This document shows, piece after piece, positions 46,480 to 55,050 of a stretch of 64,000 nt of DNA. Made by a program: the position numbers and the translations under genes. The notes under the pieces were generated by a model, which saw nothing but the letters and a program-made list of their open reading frames with translations, was not told where the DNA came from and did no database searches. The DNA comes from CALOFP01 sp942492635 (lineage in GTDB: Bacteria > UBP6 > UBA1177 > CALOFP01), in assembly GCA_942492635.1 (NCBI GenBank), contig CALOFP010000001.1, positions 434,001-498,000 of the forward strand, given 5' to 3'. The stretch's first letter is position 1. Every line of letters starts with the position of its first letter.

Positions 46480-47193
46480 ATGAAGGCTATAACAACAATA
46501 ATGAAAAAAGAGATGCTGAGCTACTTCAACTCAGCCATCGCATACATCTTTCTCACTCTGTTTCTCACACTTCTTTCATTCATGTTTTTCCGGGTCTACT
46601 TTCTTATCGGAGTTGTGAGAATGGGAGACTTTTTCTCAATACTTCCTTGGATTTTCCTCATTTTCATTCCGGCGATCACGATGAAAAGCTGGGCTGAGGA
46701 GAAGGGGGCTGGAACTCTCGAAGTTCTCTTCACTATGCCGATAAAGGATACTAATCTTGTTCTCGGAAAATTCTTCTCGGGGGTAATTTTCATCTCCATC
46801 GGCGTACTGCTCACGCTTATCGTGCCTACTCTTGTGGGAATGACCGGCAACCTGGATTGGGGAACCGTTGTCGCATCATACATCGGAACACTTTTTCTGG
46901 CGGCCAGCTACATCGCCGTAGGAAACTTCGTCAGCTCTCTAACTTCGAGCCAGATTTCGGCATTTCTTCTCACCGCCGTAACCCTGTTCTTCTTCCTCAT
47001 CATCGGAACGGAACCGGTCTACTCCATTTTCCCATCGGCAGTTGCCGAAGTTATCAGAAACTTTTCACTTTCCCATCACTTCCACTCGATCGGAAGAGGA
47101 ATTGTGGATTCGAGAGATATCGTTTTCTACATCTCCTTTATTTCGCTGTTTCTTTTTTACAATGTGAAATCCCTTGAATCGAGAAAGTGGTAG
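46480..47193 (+). CDS. ABC-2-type permease (GldF-like)
   Basis: 237 residues with six predicted helices. The start TTIMKKEMLSYFNSAIAYIF and the SWAEEKGAGTLEVLFTMPI segment are characteristic of ABC-2 permeases in Gld-type clusters. AGGAG lies six bases before the ATG at 46480, so that start is preferred to the ATG at 46474. The ATPase ends ten bases upstream and the GldG-like gene begins ten bases downstream. Confidence 0.92.
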   Translation: MKAITTIMKKEMLSYFNSAIAYIFLTLFLTLLSFMFFRVYFLIGVVRMGDFFSILPWIFLIFIPAITMKSWAEEKGAGTLEVLFTMPIKDTNLVLGKFFSGVIFISIGVLLTLIVPTLVGMTGNLDWGTVVASYIGTLFLAASYIAVGNFVSSLTSSQISAFLLTAVTLFFFLIIGTEPVYSIFPSAVAEVIRNFSLSHHFHSIGRGIVDSRDIVFYISFISLFLFYNVKSLESRKW

Positions 47194-47202
47194 GAGGAAC
47201 CG

Positions 47203-48813
47203 ATGAACAGAAGAAAAAGTGAAGCACTCTACGCAGCCCTCATCGTTACGGCGATCGTGGTTGTCGTCAACATAATCTCAGGACGTTTTTTCACCCGTCT
47301 CGACCTGACAAGGGACGGAATTTACACAATAAGCGACTCGACGAAGGAGATGCTCAGGGATCTCAAGGAAGATCTCCACATAAAGCTCTATGTTTCAGAG
47401 GAGATGCCGCCGCAGGTGCTTACCGCGAAACGTGACATTATAGACATTCTCGGCGAGTATAAAACCTACGGAGAAGGCAAGACAACCCTCTCGATCCTTG
47501 TTCCGGAAAAGGATCCGGAAATCGAACAGGATGCCAGAAAAGCCGGAATCGAAAAGATCAATCTGAACGTCATCGGCAAGAACAGGGAGGAGGTTCAGGC
47601 CGTCTACATGGGAGTCGCCCTGAACTATCTGGACAGGACCGAGATAATCCCGGTAGTAATGAATATCAAGGATCTCGAGTACGAACTGACATCGGCAATT
47701 CTCCGACTTACGAAGGAGAAGAGGGAAAAAATCGTTTTTCTTAAAAAACCGCTTAACATTCCGCCCAACCTGGATCCGAACATGCGTGCACAGATAATGG
47801 CGAAAATGGGTGCAAGCCACTCAATAGAGCAGGACACCCGCTTCATGGGCCAGGTTCTCAAGGAACAGTACGATGTGGAGGAGGTTGAGCTTCAGGAGGG
47901 TATTGAAATTCCCGCTGACACGACCGTTCTCATTATCCACGAAACGGAAAATCTCACCGTTCGCCGGCAGTATGAAATCGACCAGTTCCTCATGAAGGGA
48001 GGAAAAGTTATTTTCCTTCAGTCTGGAATGAAGCTTACTCAGGGAATGATGGGACAGGATAGAAACGTAAACTATCTCGACATGCTTTCAAGTTACGGAC
48101 TCTCCCTTAATAAGAATATGGTTCTCGATCTCTACAACTACCCCGCTCTCATTCCTTCCGGAAACCGGCGCTACCTCTCACCCTTCCCGTTCTGGATCAA
48201 GGTTAGTTCAGAGCAGGTCGGAAAGGAGCTGCCCGGCTACATAAGGGATATTTCGGGAATGGGATTCACCTTCGCCTCATCCATAGACATTGAGAAAAAG
48301 GATGGCGTAGAGTACAGGACTGTTGCGACAAGTTCCGGAAAAAGCTGGGAGCAGAAGGGAATGGTCATGGCCAATCCTGAAGTGATTAAACCGCCCCAGG
48401 AGAGTGAGATGAAAAAGTTCACCCTTGCAGCAATCGCAACCGGAAACTTTCCTTCCGCCTTCGACGGAAAGGAGCTTCCCGAAGGAATTTCATCCGACAA
48501 CTTCCTCAAAAAAGGTACAGCGGAGGGCTCCATCCTCTTCATCGCCGCTCCCGAATTCATACTGGATAGAACGCTCCAGATGTTTCAGAGCAACGCTGTA
48601 TTCTTCGTAAACATGGTCGACTACATGACCAACTCAAAACAGCTCGCCTCCATCAGGAGCAAAAACCGCGGCGTTGAGTACATCCACCCCGGAATCACTG
48701 GCGGAATCCAGGCATTCATCAGATGGTTCGGAACACTTTTCATCCCCATAATCGTGGTTATTTTCGGAATCGTGCGTATGATGCTGAGAAACAAGAGATC
48801 AGGGAGGAGATAA
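47203..48813 (+). CDS. GldG-like ABC transport accessory protein
   Basis: 536 residues. N-terminal helix (about 10-30), then a large periplasmic region whose start is family-typical: RFFTRLDLTRDGIYTISDSTKEML, ISLYVSEEMPP-like strand, and DKDP-type turn (VPEKDPEIEQDARKAGI). A second helix near the C-terminus (about 505-525, LFIPIIVVIFGIVRMM) is followed by basic residues. These proteins belong to the uncharacterised ABC-type transport system family with GldG; the large domain may handle the exported substrate. AGGAGG precedes the ATG; the stop overlaps the next start. Confidence 0.9.
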   Translation: MNRRKSEALYAALIVTAIVVVVNIISGRFFTRLDLTRDGIYTISDSTKEMLRDLKEDLHIKLYVSEEMPPQVLTAKRDIIDILGEYKTYGEGKTTLSILVPEKDPEIEQDARKAGIEKINLNVIGKNREEVQAVYMGVALNYLDRTEIIPVVMNIKDLEYELTSAILRLTKEKREKIVFLKKPLNIPPNLDPNMRAQIMAKMGASHSIEQDTRFMGQVLKEQYDVEEVELQEGIEIPADTTVLIIHETENLTVRRQYEIDQFLMKGGKVIFLQSGMKLTQGMMGQDRNVNYLDMLSSYGLSLNKNMVLDLYNYPALIPSGNRRYLSPFPFWIKVSSEQVGKELPGYIRDISGMGFTFASSIDIEKKDGVEYRTVATSSGKSWEQKGMVMANPEVIKPPQESEMKKFTLAAIATGNFPSAFDGKELPEGISSDNFLKKGTAEGSILFIAAPEFILDRTLQMFQSNAVFFVNMVDYMTNSKQLASIRSKNRGVEYIHPGITGGIQAFIRWFGTLFIPIIVVIFGIVRMMLRNKRSGRR

Positions 48814-49679
48814 TGAAAAAAAATGTTACGTTAACCATTATTCTTGCGGTACTCGTATCCCTGTTCCTTCTGATGCGGAATCAGGAGGAGAAGAGGGTCG
48901 AAAAAGATATTGCCACCCAGAATATCAAGCTTTTCGAACAGTTCGACAAATCGAAAGTATCCACCATCCTCATCAAACACAGAAAGAATGGAGAAACCCT
49001 CACCTTCGAAAAGGATGGAACAGGCTGGAAAATAAAGGAACTGAACTACCCTGCCGAAAAAAACTCGGTCAACGGAATGCTTGAAGCGCTTTCAACGATG
49101 AGGCTGGGACGGAAAATCGGTACCGCGGATGAAGCTGCGCCGGAAATGGGATTCGCCGGCGGAATAGAGGTTACCGTCGGAGATAAAAAGTTCACAATCG
49201 GTGAAAGAAGAAGAGCTGAAATGTACCTTCTATTCAACAACGAGATCTACATCTCCCCAAGCTCGCTCAGACACAGATTTGAAAAATACGACGGAGAGTG
49301 GCGCGACCGTTCACTCTTCAGCGGAAAGAAACCGGAAGAGTTGAAAGCGGTGATTCTCTCCACGACCGTAAGATCGGAAACATTCCAGGAAAAGGAAGGG
49401 AAAGTTCCGGATATATTCAGTTCTTTGACTTCACTCAGGGTCTCTACATTTTTAAAAAATGAAGCGGAAACGGTCAGCGAAATCGATGAAAACAACAAAA
49501 AATCGACATTCCGAAAGGGAACCCTCACCCTCATATTCAAAGACGATTCAAAGAGCACGCTCATTCTCACCGGTGAAAAGCTGAAGGATAGAAACGAGAT
49601 GGTTGTGGAAAAAGACGGATTCAGGACAGCAGTTTTGAAAACTACCTACGACAAACTTTTTGAAAAAGAGAAAAGGTAA
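48813..49679 (+). CDS. DUF4340 domain protein
   Basis: 288 residues. One N-terminal helix (VTLTIILAVLVSLFLLM) anchors an otherwise periplasmic beta-rich protein of the DUF4340 family: segments ILIKHRKNGETLTFEKDGTGWKI, NGMLEALSTMRLGRKIG and KKFTIGERRRAEMYLLFNNEIYI. Members regularly follow GldG-like genes, as here. The ATG shares bases with the stop of the GldG-like gene (TAATG) and has AGGAG upstream. Likely a subunit of the same export complex. Confidence 0.9.
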   Translation: MKKNVTLTIILAVLVSLFLLMRNQEEKRVEKDIATQNIKLFEQFDKSKVSTILIKHRKNGETLTFEKDGTGWKIKELNYPAEKNSVNGMLEALSTMRLGRKIGTADEAAPEMGFAGGIEVTVGDKKFTIGERRRAEMYLLFNNEIYISPSSLRHRFEKYDGEWRDRSLFSGKKPEELKAVILSTTVRSETFQEKEGKVPDIFSSLTSLRVSTFLKNEAETVSEIDENNKKSTFRKGTLTLIFKDDSKSTLILTGEKLKDRNEMVVEKDGFRTAVLKTTYDKLFEKEKR

Positions 49680-50026
49680 ACTTTTCGAATATCAGGCAAA
49701 CTCCCTGTTCCACCTTCAAAATATTAAATTCCTTAAAAAACCGGTAGGAGTCCCTGAAACAGGAAAAACCCCCAGTACTCTTTAAACGGATAGGGCTTAA
49801 GGAAACCTTTCTGCTGAGGGGTAGCCAACCGTAGAGAAGCTTTCTGGATTTTATTCACTCTCGCTTCAGGAGATATATTGGGAAAAAGGTGACTGGAAAT
49901 TTGATTACAACTCTGATTACAAAATCGAACAAAGTCGGCACTTTTTACCAGCATACGAAACGCCATGCAATTCCGACTTCAACCTCCCTGAAAACAGAAA
50001 GAACAACATACCTCTTTTCTTCTGGG
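49680..50026. other. Intergenic region between convergent operons
   Basis: About 350 bases between the ABC operon and the poly-gamma-glutamate operon, which end towards each other. I see no strong terminator or gene; a minus-strand frame at 49733-49966 looks random. Confidence 0.4.
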
Positions 50027-51172
50027 CTAAACCATGGGTTCCGGCGGTTTCTGCTCCGATTTCGCTCCGCTGTTCTGGAAAAGTCTGTACCCGTATCCCA
50101 TTCTCATAAAGAGAAAGAGAAAGATAACTATCACGGCAAGTACAAAAATCACCAGGACCTGATTGTACTCGTAGGAGGAGAAGAGCGGTCCGTCACCGGG
50201 CCTCTGACTTTTCTGGTATTCAAAAGGAATTCCATACTTTTCAGCAAGGTAACGGATATTCGTCATGTGGATCATGGGAACGCCTTCCTTGGCAAAACGG
50301 CTCATCACGCTGTCGAGAACGAGTGCTCTTGCCGGCGGGCGCCGGTTCAACCCGGGATGAAAAAGCTTCTTCCCTATCTTTGTTCCCACGGAAATGGTTC
50401 CTCCTCCGACGTTAACAAAAGCCTCTATGGGCGCACCCTCGGCCTTGGAAAAATAGATATCCATTCGCTTGGCAAGGTTTTCGTTTTCATCCTTCAGGTT
50501 TATAAATTCGACACCGTTACGGTTTATTATGTCCCGAAGCATTTCCCTGCCATCCTTTCCCATTCCCACGGCACGGTCCTTTGTTCCTCCGAGAGAGGCG
50601 GCCACGGACCTGTTTCTCACCACGTTGTTCTCCTTGAGTATTCGCTCCATATCCAGCCATGAGAGCTCGGGTACATTTGCGCCCCATGTGGAGGCGGCTG
50701 CACTTGTTATGGCTACGACTCTCAGATCCAGAGCCTCTGCCGCGGCCAGAGTGGCAAGATTCAGGGCTGGGAATGAACCGGAAAATCCGGCAGCAACCGT
50801 ATCGCCCTTCTTCACCCCCGCCTTTCGCAGAAGGTGAACCATCACCGCTGCCCAGTTGGGATTGACTGTGGCCTGCTTTGCTTCAAGAACACCGGTATTG
50901 GAAGTTATCGGCGATATCAGCTTTCCGATCATTCCCGTCTCCAGCGGATCGACCTCCCGATCTATGGGGCCGTTCATGTATATGCGGTAGTGTTTTATCA
51001 CATCCATACCGCGCTTCATGATTCTTGCCGCCTCGATTTTTTCACTGTAGTGGGGTCTTTTGACCTTTATTTTGAAGTATTCGACAGACAGTATTCCCAG
51101 AATTGCCACGGTGGCGATAAGAACGTGGATCTGCCACATGATTCGTGTCGGTCTCCAGTAAAGTTTTTTCAT
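50027..51172 (-). CDS. pgsW: Poly-gamma-glutamate system protein (PgsW-like)
   Basis: 381 residues. N-terminal helix (IHVLIATVAILGILSVEYF), a large extracytoplasmic domain, and a C-terminal helix (VLVIFVLAVIVIFLFLFM). Features include GSFPALNLATLAAAEAL, SAAASTWGANVPELSWLDME, FVNVGGGTISVGT and a conserved LNRRPPARALVLDSVM. I match it to the poly-gamma-glutamate system family seen with capB/capC in diverse bacteria; the assignment rests on gene context as much as sequence. It overlaps pgsC by four bases and is last in the operon. No PgsA/CapA-type gene follows. Confidence 0.78.
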   Translation of the reverse strand: MKKLYWRPTRIMWQIHVLIATVAILGILSVEYFKIKVKRPHYSEKIEAARIMKRGMDVIKHYRIYMNGPIDREVDPLETGMIGKLISPITSNTGVLEAKQATVNPNWAAVMVHLLRKAGVKKGDTVAAGFSGSFPALNLATLAAAEALDLRVVAITSAAASTWGANVPELSWLDMERILKENNVVRNRSVAASLGGTKDRAVGMGKDGREMLRDIINRNGVEFINLKDENENLAKRMDIYFSKAEGAPIEAFVNVGGGTISVGTKIGKKLFHPGLNRRPPARALVLDSVMSRFAKEGVPMIHMTNIRYLAEKYGIPFEYQKSQRPGDGPLFSSYEYNQVLVIFVLAVIVIFLFLFMRMGYGYRLFQNSGAKSEQKPPEPMV

Positions 51173-51627
51173 AAGGACATCTCCCCTCCGGTAATGAGAA
51201 TAAGCAGCAACCGGACAATAACGCTTGAAGTGATGAGTGCCGCATACGTTTCAACGAGCCCCTGTCTCTCGATCCATATGGCAATCAGACCGGGAATTAT
51301 GTATCCGATGATGGTGACACCGGGAACAAGATCCTCCATCTGGAAGGGCATGAGGGTACGAAACATGTATCCCAGAATAAAACCCAAGAGTAGGGTGACG
51401 ACTGTCTTTCTCCTGCCGTAGATTATCATTACCGAGCTGAGAGTTCTCACCGAAAAGTAGGTAAGCCAGCTGACAAAAAGGGTGAGTACGACTGTCGCCG
51501 GGTTGTTCAGGTAGAGCGCGATATATCCGGGAACAATCATTCCTCCGGCTGCTATTCCCAGCATTTCGGAAAAGAGAAGACTCGTTATCAATCCGAGTCC
51601 AACCGAAACGGTTAAAAGATTCTCCAA
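51169..51627 (-). CDS. pgsC: Poly-gamma-glutamate biosynthesis protein PgsC/CapC
   Basis: 152 residues, almost wholly hydrophobic with about five helices, matching the length of PgsC/CapC (about 150). Typical segments are LLFSEMLGIAAGGMIVPGYIALYLNNP, SWLTYFSVRTLSSVMIIYGRRKTVVTLLLGF and TIIGYIIPGLIAIWIERQGLVET. PgsC forms the membrane part of the synthase with PgsB. A TTG start at 51627 with GGAGG six bases upstream; ten bases separate it from pgsB. Confidence 0.9.
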   Translation of the reverse strand: MENLLTVSVGLGLITSLLFSEMLGIAAGGMIVPGYIALYLNNPATVVLTLFVSWLTYFSVRTLSSVMIIYGRRKTVVTLLLGFILGYMFRTLMPFQMEDLVPGVTIIGYIIPGLIAIWIERQGLVETYAALITSSVIVRLLLILITGGEMSL

Positions 51628-51637
51628 TTTATCCTCC

Positions 51638-52825
51638 TTACCGTTCGAGAGTCGAACGGTTCTTGAAATACTTGATCAGATCGAGTCCGATCCCCTTGAT
51701 GTTTCCGAGCCCCATAACCATTGCCTCCACCCCAGAAACGTCGACAATGACCTCGAAAACCTTTTCCGCCGAAGAGAGTTCGGCATTGATGAAAACGGAG
51801 GCGTCCATCCCATGTCTGACGGCGCTTCGGATGAGCACATCGCAACCGCTGCCAATCACAACATAGCGATCGGCGACGCTCCATTCACAAAGAGCCTCTC
51901 CCAGCTGTCTTGATCGGTCCGGCCTGTCTCCGCGGGTGTTGATAACCATTATCCGTCTTCTTTTCTCGTGTCTTTGAAGTCCCATCTCCCAGACACGTTC
52001 CGACGACTCCGGATCGTTTGCGGCAAAACCGTTGATGAAGAATATTTTACGACCGAAAAAGTCAACACAGTACTCGCTCATCGCCCCCACATCAGGCTTC
52101 ACCTTGTGCATTCCGCGAAGGGCCACATCCCTGTGGATACCTACCGAACAGCACACCTTAAGGGCCAGCGCAACATTTTCACGATGCTCGATATAGGAGA
52201 AACCCGACATATCCTCATCACTCACGGCCAGAAGATCGGAATCATCAACAACAATGAGTTCTGATGATCTGTCTCTGCATGCCAACGAGAATTCTTCCGG
52301 GTAATCCCTTTCCGCCGTAAATAGCTTCGAATTCATCGGAGTTGTTCCCAGAAGGGCAAGAGCCACATCCCGCTCCTCAGGCCCCATAACATCAAGATGG
52401 TCTGCTCGTGCGTTAGTAATTACACCGTGTGTTGCCTTTACAATCTTCAGTTCCGTAAGGGACTGAAGTGATGGCTGCAGAGCCATGCATTCTATAACGA
52501 GAGCCTCTGCCCTGTTTCTGGAGGCAAAGGAGAAAACGCGGAGCTGCTCGATGATATTGGCGTTGAACGGTCTGAAAATGGGAAACTCCGATCCCTTGTG
52601 GGTAATCACCCTTGCGAGAGTTCCCGTCGTTTTGGCAAAGACCCGAATACCGCCCTCCTTCAATCCGGCGGCGATAAGACGGGTGACGGAACTCTTTCCA
52701 CGGGTCCCGTTAACGTGAATCCGCACGGGGATGGAACTTAGATTTTTAATGTGATATCGATACTCAAAAAAGCCCGCCGCAACGATCACCGCGAGAATTA
52801 TTGCAAGAACCAGTAGTACATTCAT
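51638..52825 (-). CDS. pgsB: Poly-gamma-glutamate synthase subunit PgsB/CapB
   Basis: 395 residues. N-terminal membrane helix (VLLVLAIILAVIVAAGFF), then a Mur-ligase-type amide ligase: P-loop HVNGTRGKSSVTRLI (about 38-52), then NARADHLDVMGP with metal/nucleotide residues, and RGDRPDRSRQL near the C-terminal domain. These match PgsB, which polymerises glutamate through the gamma-carboxylate with ATP. It is the second gene of the operon, 26 bases after the 88-residue protein gene. Confidence 0.93.
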   Translation of the reverse strand: MNVLLVLAIILAVIVAAGFFEYRYHIKNLSSIPVRIHVNGTRGKSSVTRLIAAGLKEGGIRVFAKTTGTLARVITHKGSEFPIFRPFNANIIEQLRVFSFASRNRAEALVIECMALQPSLQSLTELKIVKATHGVITNARADHLDVMGPEERDVALALLGTTPMNSKLFTAERDYPEEFSLACRDRSSELIVVDDSDLLAVSDEDMSGFSYIEHRENVALALKVCCSVGIHRDVALRGMHKVKPDVGAMSEYCVDFFGRKIFFINGFAANDPESSERVWEMGLQRHEKRRRIMVINTRGDRPDRSRQLGEALCEWSVADRYVVIGSGCDVLIRSAVRHGMDASVFINAELSSAEKVFEVIVDVSGVEAMVMGLGNIKGIGLDLIKYFKNRSTLER

Positions 52826-52851
52826 AAAATTATCCTATCAGCGGGAAAATA

Positions 52852-53118
52852 TCAGAGCCAGCCTTCTTCATACTCCGGTATGTCGTAATCAAGAACCCTT
52901 ATAGTCTTGCCCCCGTATTTGTCCTCCGTAACCTCTCCGGTCACTTCAATCCTTTTTTCCAGAGCGGTAAGCCACTCATCGATTTCATACATGTTCTCGA
53001 TCTGGTACTCTTCCTCATCATCCGTATAAAGGGAAATTCCAATAACACTGTCATCTCTGTCCCAATCAGAGGCAACAAGCACACCTTCAAGAGTAAGTAT
53101 CTCTTTTTTTTTGTTCAT
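52852..53118 (-). CDS. Small acidic protein heading the poly-gamma-glutamate operon
   Basis: 88 residues, no signal peptide, very acidic. Predicted strands EILTLEGVLVASDWDRD, VIGISLYTDDEEEYQIEN and KRIEVTGEVTEDKYGGKTIRVLDYDI suggest a small beta barrel, perhaps OB-like. Start ATG at 53118 follows GGAGG; the longer frame to 53175 is excluded because the sigma-54 promoter lies in it. It is first in the pgs transcript, so a regulatory or assembly role in poly-gamma-glutamate production is a reasonable guess. I do not recognise the family. Confidence 0.8.
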   Translation of the reverse strand: MNKKKEILTLEGVLVASDWDRDDSVIGISLYTDDEEEYQIENMYEIDEWLTALEKRIEVTGEVTEDKYGGKTIRVLDYDIPEYEEGWL

Positions 53119-53155
53119 TCCAAACCTCCGTAAAAAAAAAACCGGCAGGGTTGAA

Positions 53156-53170
53156 GCAAAAACGGTGCCA
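53156..53170 (-). promoter_or_regulatory. Sigma-54 (RpoN) promoter of the pgs operon
   Basis: On the minus strand: TGGCAC-CGTTT-TTGC, preceded by T and followed by T, which fits YTGGCAC-N5-TTGCW with exact -24/-12 spacing. Transcription would start near 53144, leaving a leader of about 25 bases that contains only the GGAGG site. The next gene upstream encodes a sigma-54 activator. Confidence 0.75.
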
Positions 53171-53177
53171 AACAACT

Positions 53178-53200
53178 AGAAACATTAACTAACTGTTTCT
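53178..53200 (-). promoter_or_regulatory. Inverted repeat just upstream of the sigma-54 promoter
   Basis: AGAAACA-N9-TGTTTCT, a perfect 7-bp inverted repeat starting eight bases upstream of the -24 element. Possible regulator site or hairpin. Confidence 0.35.
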
Positions 53201-53343
53201 ATTGGCTTTTAAGCCATCGCACAGCTTCACCAAAACAACAATAAAAGTGAACTTCGAATTCTTAATATATGAAAAACAACTATTTATAACACAATCAGTC
53301 AAATTATAACATTTTATTTTTACTGTCTTTTAGGACACTAAAT

Positions 53344-53385
53344 GAACTAATTGTTCCGAAAAGAAATTATGAGAACTATTAGTTC
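53344..53385 (-). promoter_or_regulatory. Paired GAAC-N5-GTTC palindromes, candidate enhancer sites
   Basis: GAACTAATTGTTC (53344-53356) and GAACTATTAGTTC (53373-53385), 29 bases apart and about 175-215 bases upstream of the sigma-54 promoter. The spacing and distance are typical of upstream activator sites for NtrC-family proteins. Confidence 0.5.
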
Positions 53386-53637
53386 TTTCTTAAAAAAATT
53401 CAAAAGCTTTGAAGCAAAAAACAATTATTGCAAACAGAATGTAAACAACAAACACGATTACGGTTGATTGCACCCATCTCACTACGGAAAATGGATGATC
53501 GGAAAAAAATTTTCCCCGTCTTGAAGAATATTCAAAGCTATTGCGCTGAACACAAAAAATAATTTCTGGCACACCTGTTTACCATCGAACGAGGAGTTTA
53601 CTGTAGAATCAGGCCTTTTTGAGCACATCTGTTGCCC

Positions 53638-55050
53638 CTATTTCTTGAAGACCTCTTTCCGCAACCCATATTTTTTCATGAGCTTATTGAGCTGTCTGGT
53701 TGTAATTCCGGCAGCCTCGGCGCTCTCTTTTATTCGCCCCCTCTTTTCTCTTAGAAGCTCACAGAGATACTGCTGTTCCACCGTTTCGATCGCCCTTTTT
53801 CTCACATTGGCAATGGGGAGAGATGTGTCGAAAGTCATAGCGGGCATAATATCCTCTTCGGGGAGAATTTCTCTTGGGAAACTCTCGGCCGAAAGGTATG
53901 ATGATTTTTCCAGAATATATGCGCGTTCTATCAGATTTTCCATTTCACGAATGTTTCCAGGCCATGTGTACGAAGAAAATGCATCAAGAACTCTCGGAGT
54001 TATTCCCCGAATTCCCTTTCCGTAAAGACGATTGAGACGCGCAAGAAGCGTATCGGCAATCAGGGGTATATCCTCCTTTCTTTCCCGGAGAGGAGGCAGC
54101 TCAACCGGAAACACATTGAGACGATAGTAAAGATCGCTCCTGAAGGTGTTTTCAAGTCTCCTCTGATCGAGATCCTCGTTTGTTGCAGCAATTATCCTCA
54201 CATCAGCCGTCAGCATCTCCTCGCCTCCGACACGCTGAAAAAGCCGGTCCTGCAAAACCTGGAGAAGCTTTATCTGCATAGCGGGAGTGATCGTCCCTAT
54301 TTCATCGAGAAATATGGTTCCGCCGTTGGCGATTTCGAATTTACCGGCCTTTTTCCGGATGGCTCCCGTGAAGGAACCCTTTTCGTGACCGAAAAGTTCG
54401 CTTTCCAGAAGGGCATCGGGAATGGCACCGCAGTGGATACTTATAAAGGGCCCGTCGCGGCGGCTGCTGTGACGATGGATGAGCTTTGCAATAAGGCTCT
54501 TTCCTGTTCCCGTCTCACCTGTAATGAGAACCGTTGTCTTTGTCTGGGAGACCGACTTGACTCTTTCCAGAACTGTTTTCATCATGTTGTTTCTGGTTCT
54601 GGCTATCTCCACCGACTCCTCGTCCCAGAACTGATCCCTGAGATAGTCAACCTCGAGCTGAAGCCTTATGGATTCGGCGGCCTCTTCGACGACCAGTCTC
54701 AACTCATCATGATTGAAAGGGTATGTGATGTAGTTCCAGGCACCGGCCTTGACAGCATTAACCACATCCCGAGTCCGTTGATGAGGGCCCACAATGATGA
54801 GGTGGGAAGAAAAAGGCATCTTCTCTTCAAAGGAATCAATAACTTTCCCGTAGCCGCCGTTTCCCTGAAACAGTGCGTGATCGCTGAGAAAATCGATATC
54901 GACAAAAACCACATCATAACGCTGCTGACGCAACATTAGGCTGCACTCATCACGTTCCTTTGCACGGATGAAGCTGTAGCCTTCCCCAAGGTTATTACGG
55001 AGGCTTGCGTAAAGACCATCCGAAGTTGTCACAACAAAAACAGACTTCAT
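53638..55050 (-). CDS. NtrC-family sigma-54-dependent activator with degenerate receiver
   Basis: 470 residues. Receiver-like domain (1-120): the acidic pair is reduced (VVTTSDG), the phospho-Asp region reads VFVDIDFL, and the conserved Lys-Pro is Tyr-Pro (YITYPFN), so normal phosphorylation is doubtful. AAA+ domain (about 135-375): Walker A GETGTGKS, GSFTGA in place of GAFTGA for sigma-54 contact, Walker B GGTIFLDEIG, and arginine finger region FRSDLYYRLNVFP. The C-terminal Fis-type helix-turn-helix is ESAEAAGITTRQLNKLMKKYGL. ATG 55050 follows GGAG. It sits directly upstream of the sigma-54-driven pgs operon, which is its most likely target. No partner kinase adjoins. Confidence 0.93.
   Translation of the reverse strand: MKSVFVVTTSDGLYASLRNNLGEGYSFIRAKERDECSLMLRQQRYDVVFVDIDFLSDHALFQGNGGYGKVIDSFEEKMPFSSHLIIVGPHQRTRDVVNAVKAGAWNYITYPFNHDELRLVVEEAAESIRLQLEVDYLRDQFWDEESVEIARTRNNMMKTVLERVKSVSQTKTTVLITGETGTGKSLIAKLIHRHSSRRDGPFISIHCGAIPDALLESELFGHEKGSFTGAIRKKAGKFEIANGGTIFLDEIGTITPAMQIKLLQVLQDRLFQRVGGEEMLTADVRIIAATNEDLDQRRLENTFRSDLYYRLNVFPVELPPLRERKEDIPLIADTLLARLNRLYGKGIRGITPRVLDAFSSYTWPGNIREMENLIERAYILEKSSYLSAESFPREILPEEDIMPAMTFDTSLPIANVRKRAIETVEQQYLCELLREKRGRIKESAEAAGITTRQLNKLMKKYGLRKEVFKK

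Larger units (their letters stand above)
53119..53637. other. Regulatory region between the activator gene and the pgs operon
   Basis: About 520 AT-rich bases. Contains the sigma-54 promoter (53156-53170) and the palindromes at 53178-53200 and 53344-53385. A minus-strand frame (53390-53572) would encode a 60-residue protein with one hydrophobic segment, but its GTG start has no good binding site. Confidence 0.5.

Noticed and set aside
49733..49966. 77-residue minus-strand ORF between convergent operons
   Set aside because: No binding site, no domain or signal-like features, and random-looking composition.
53390..53572. 60-residue minus-strand ORF with one hydrophobic stretch
   Set aside because: GTG start without a ribosome binding site, AT-rich sequence, and location in the regulatory region of the pgs operon.
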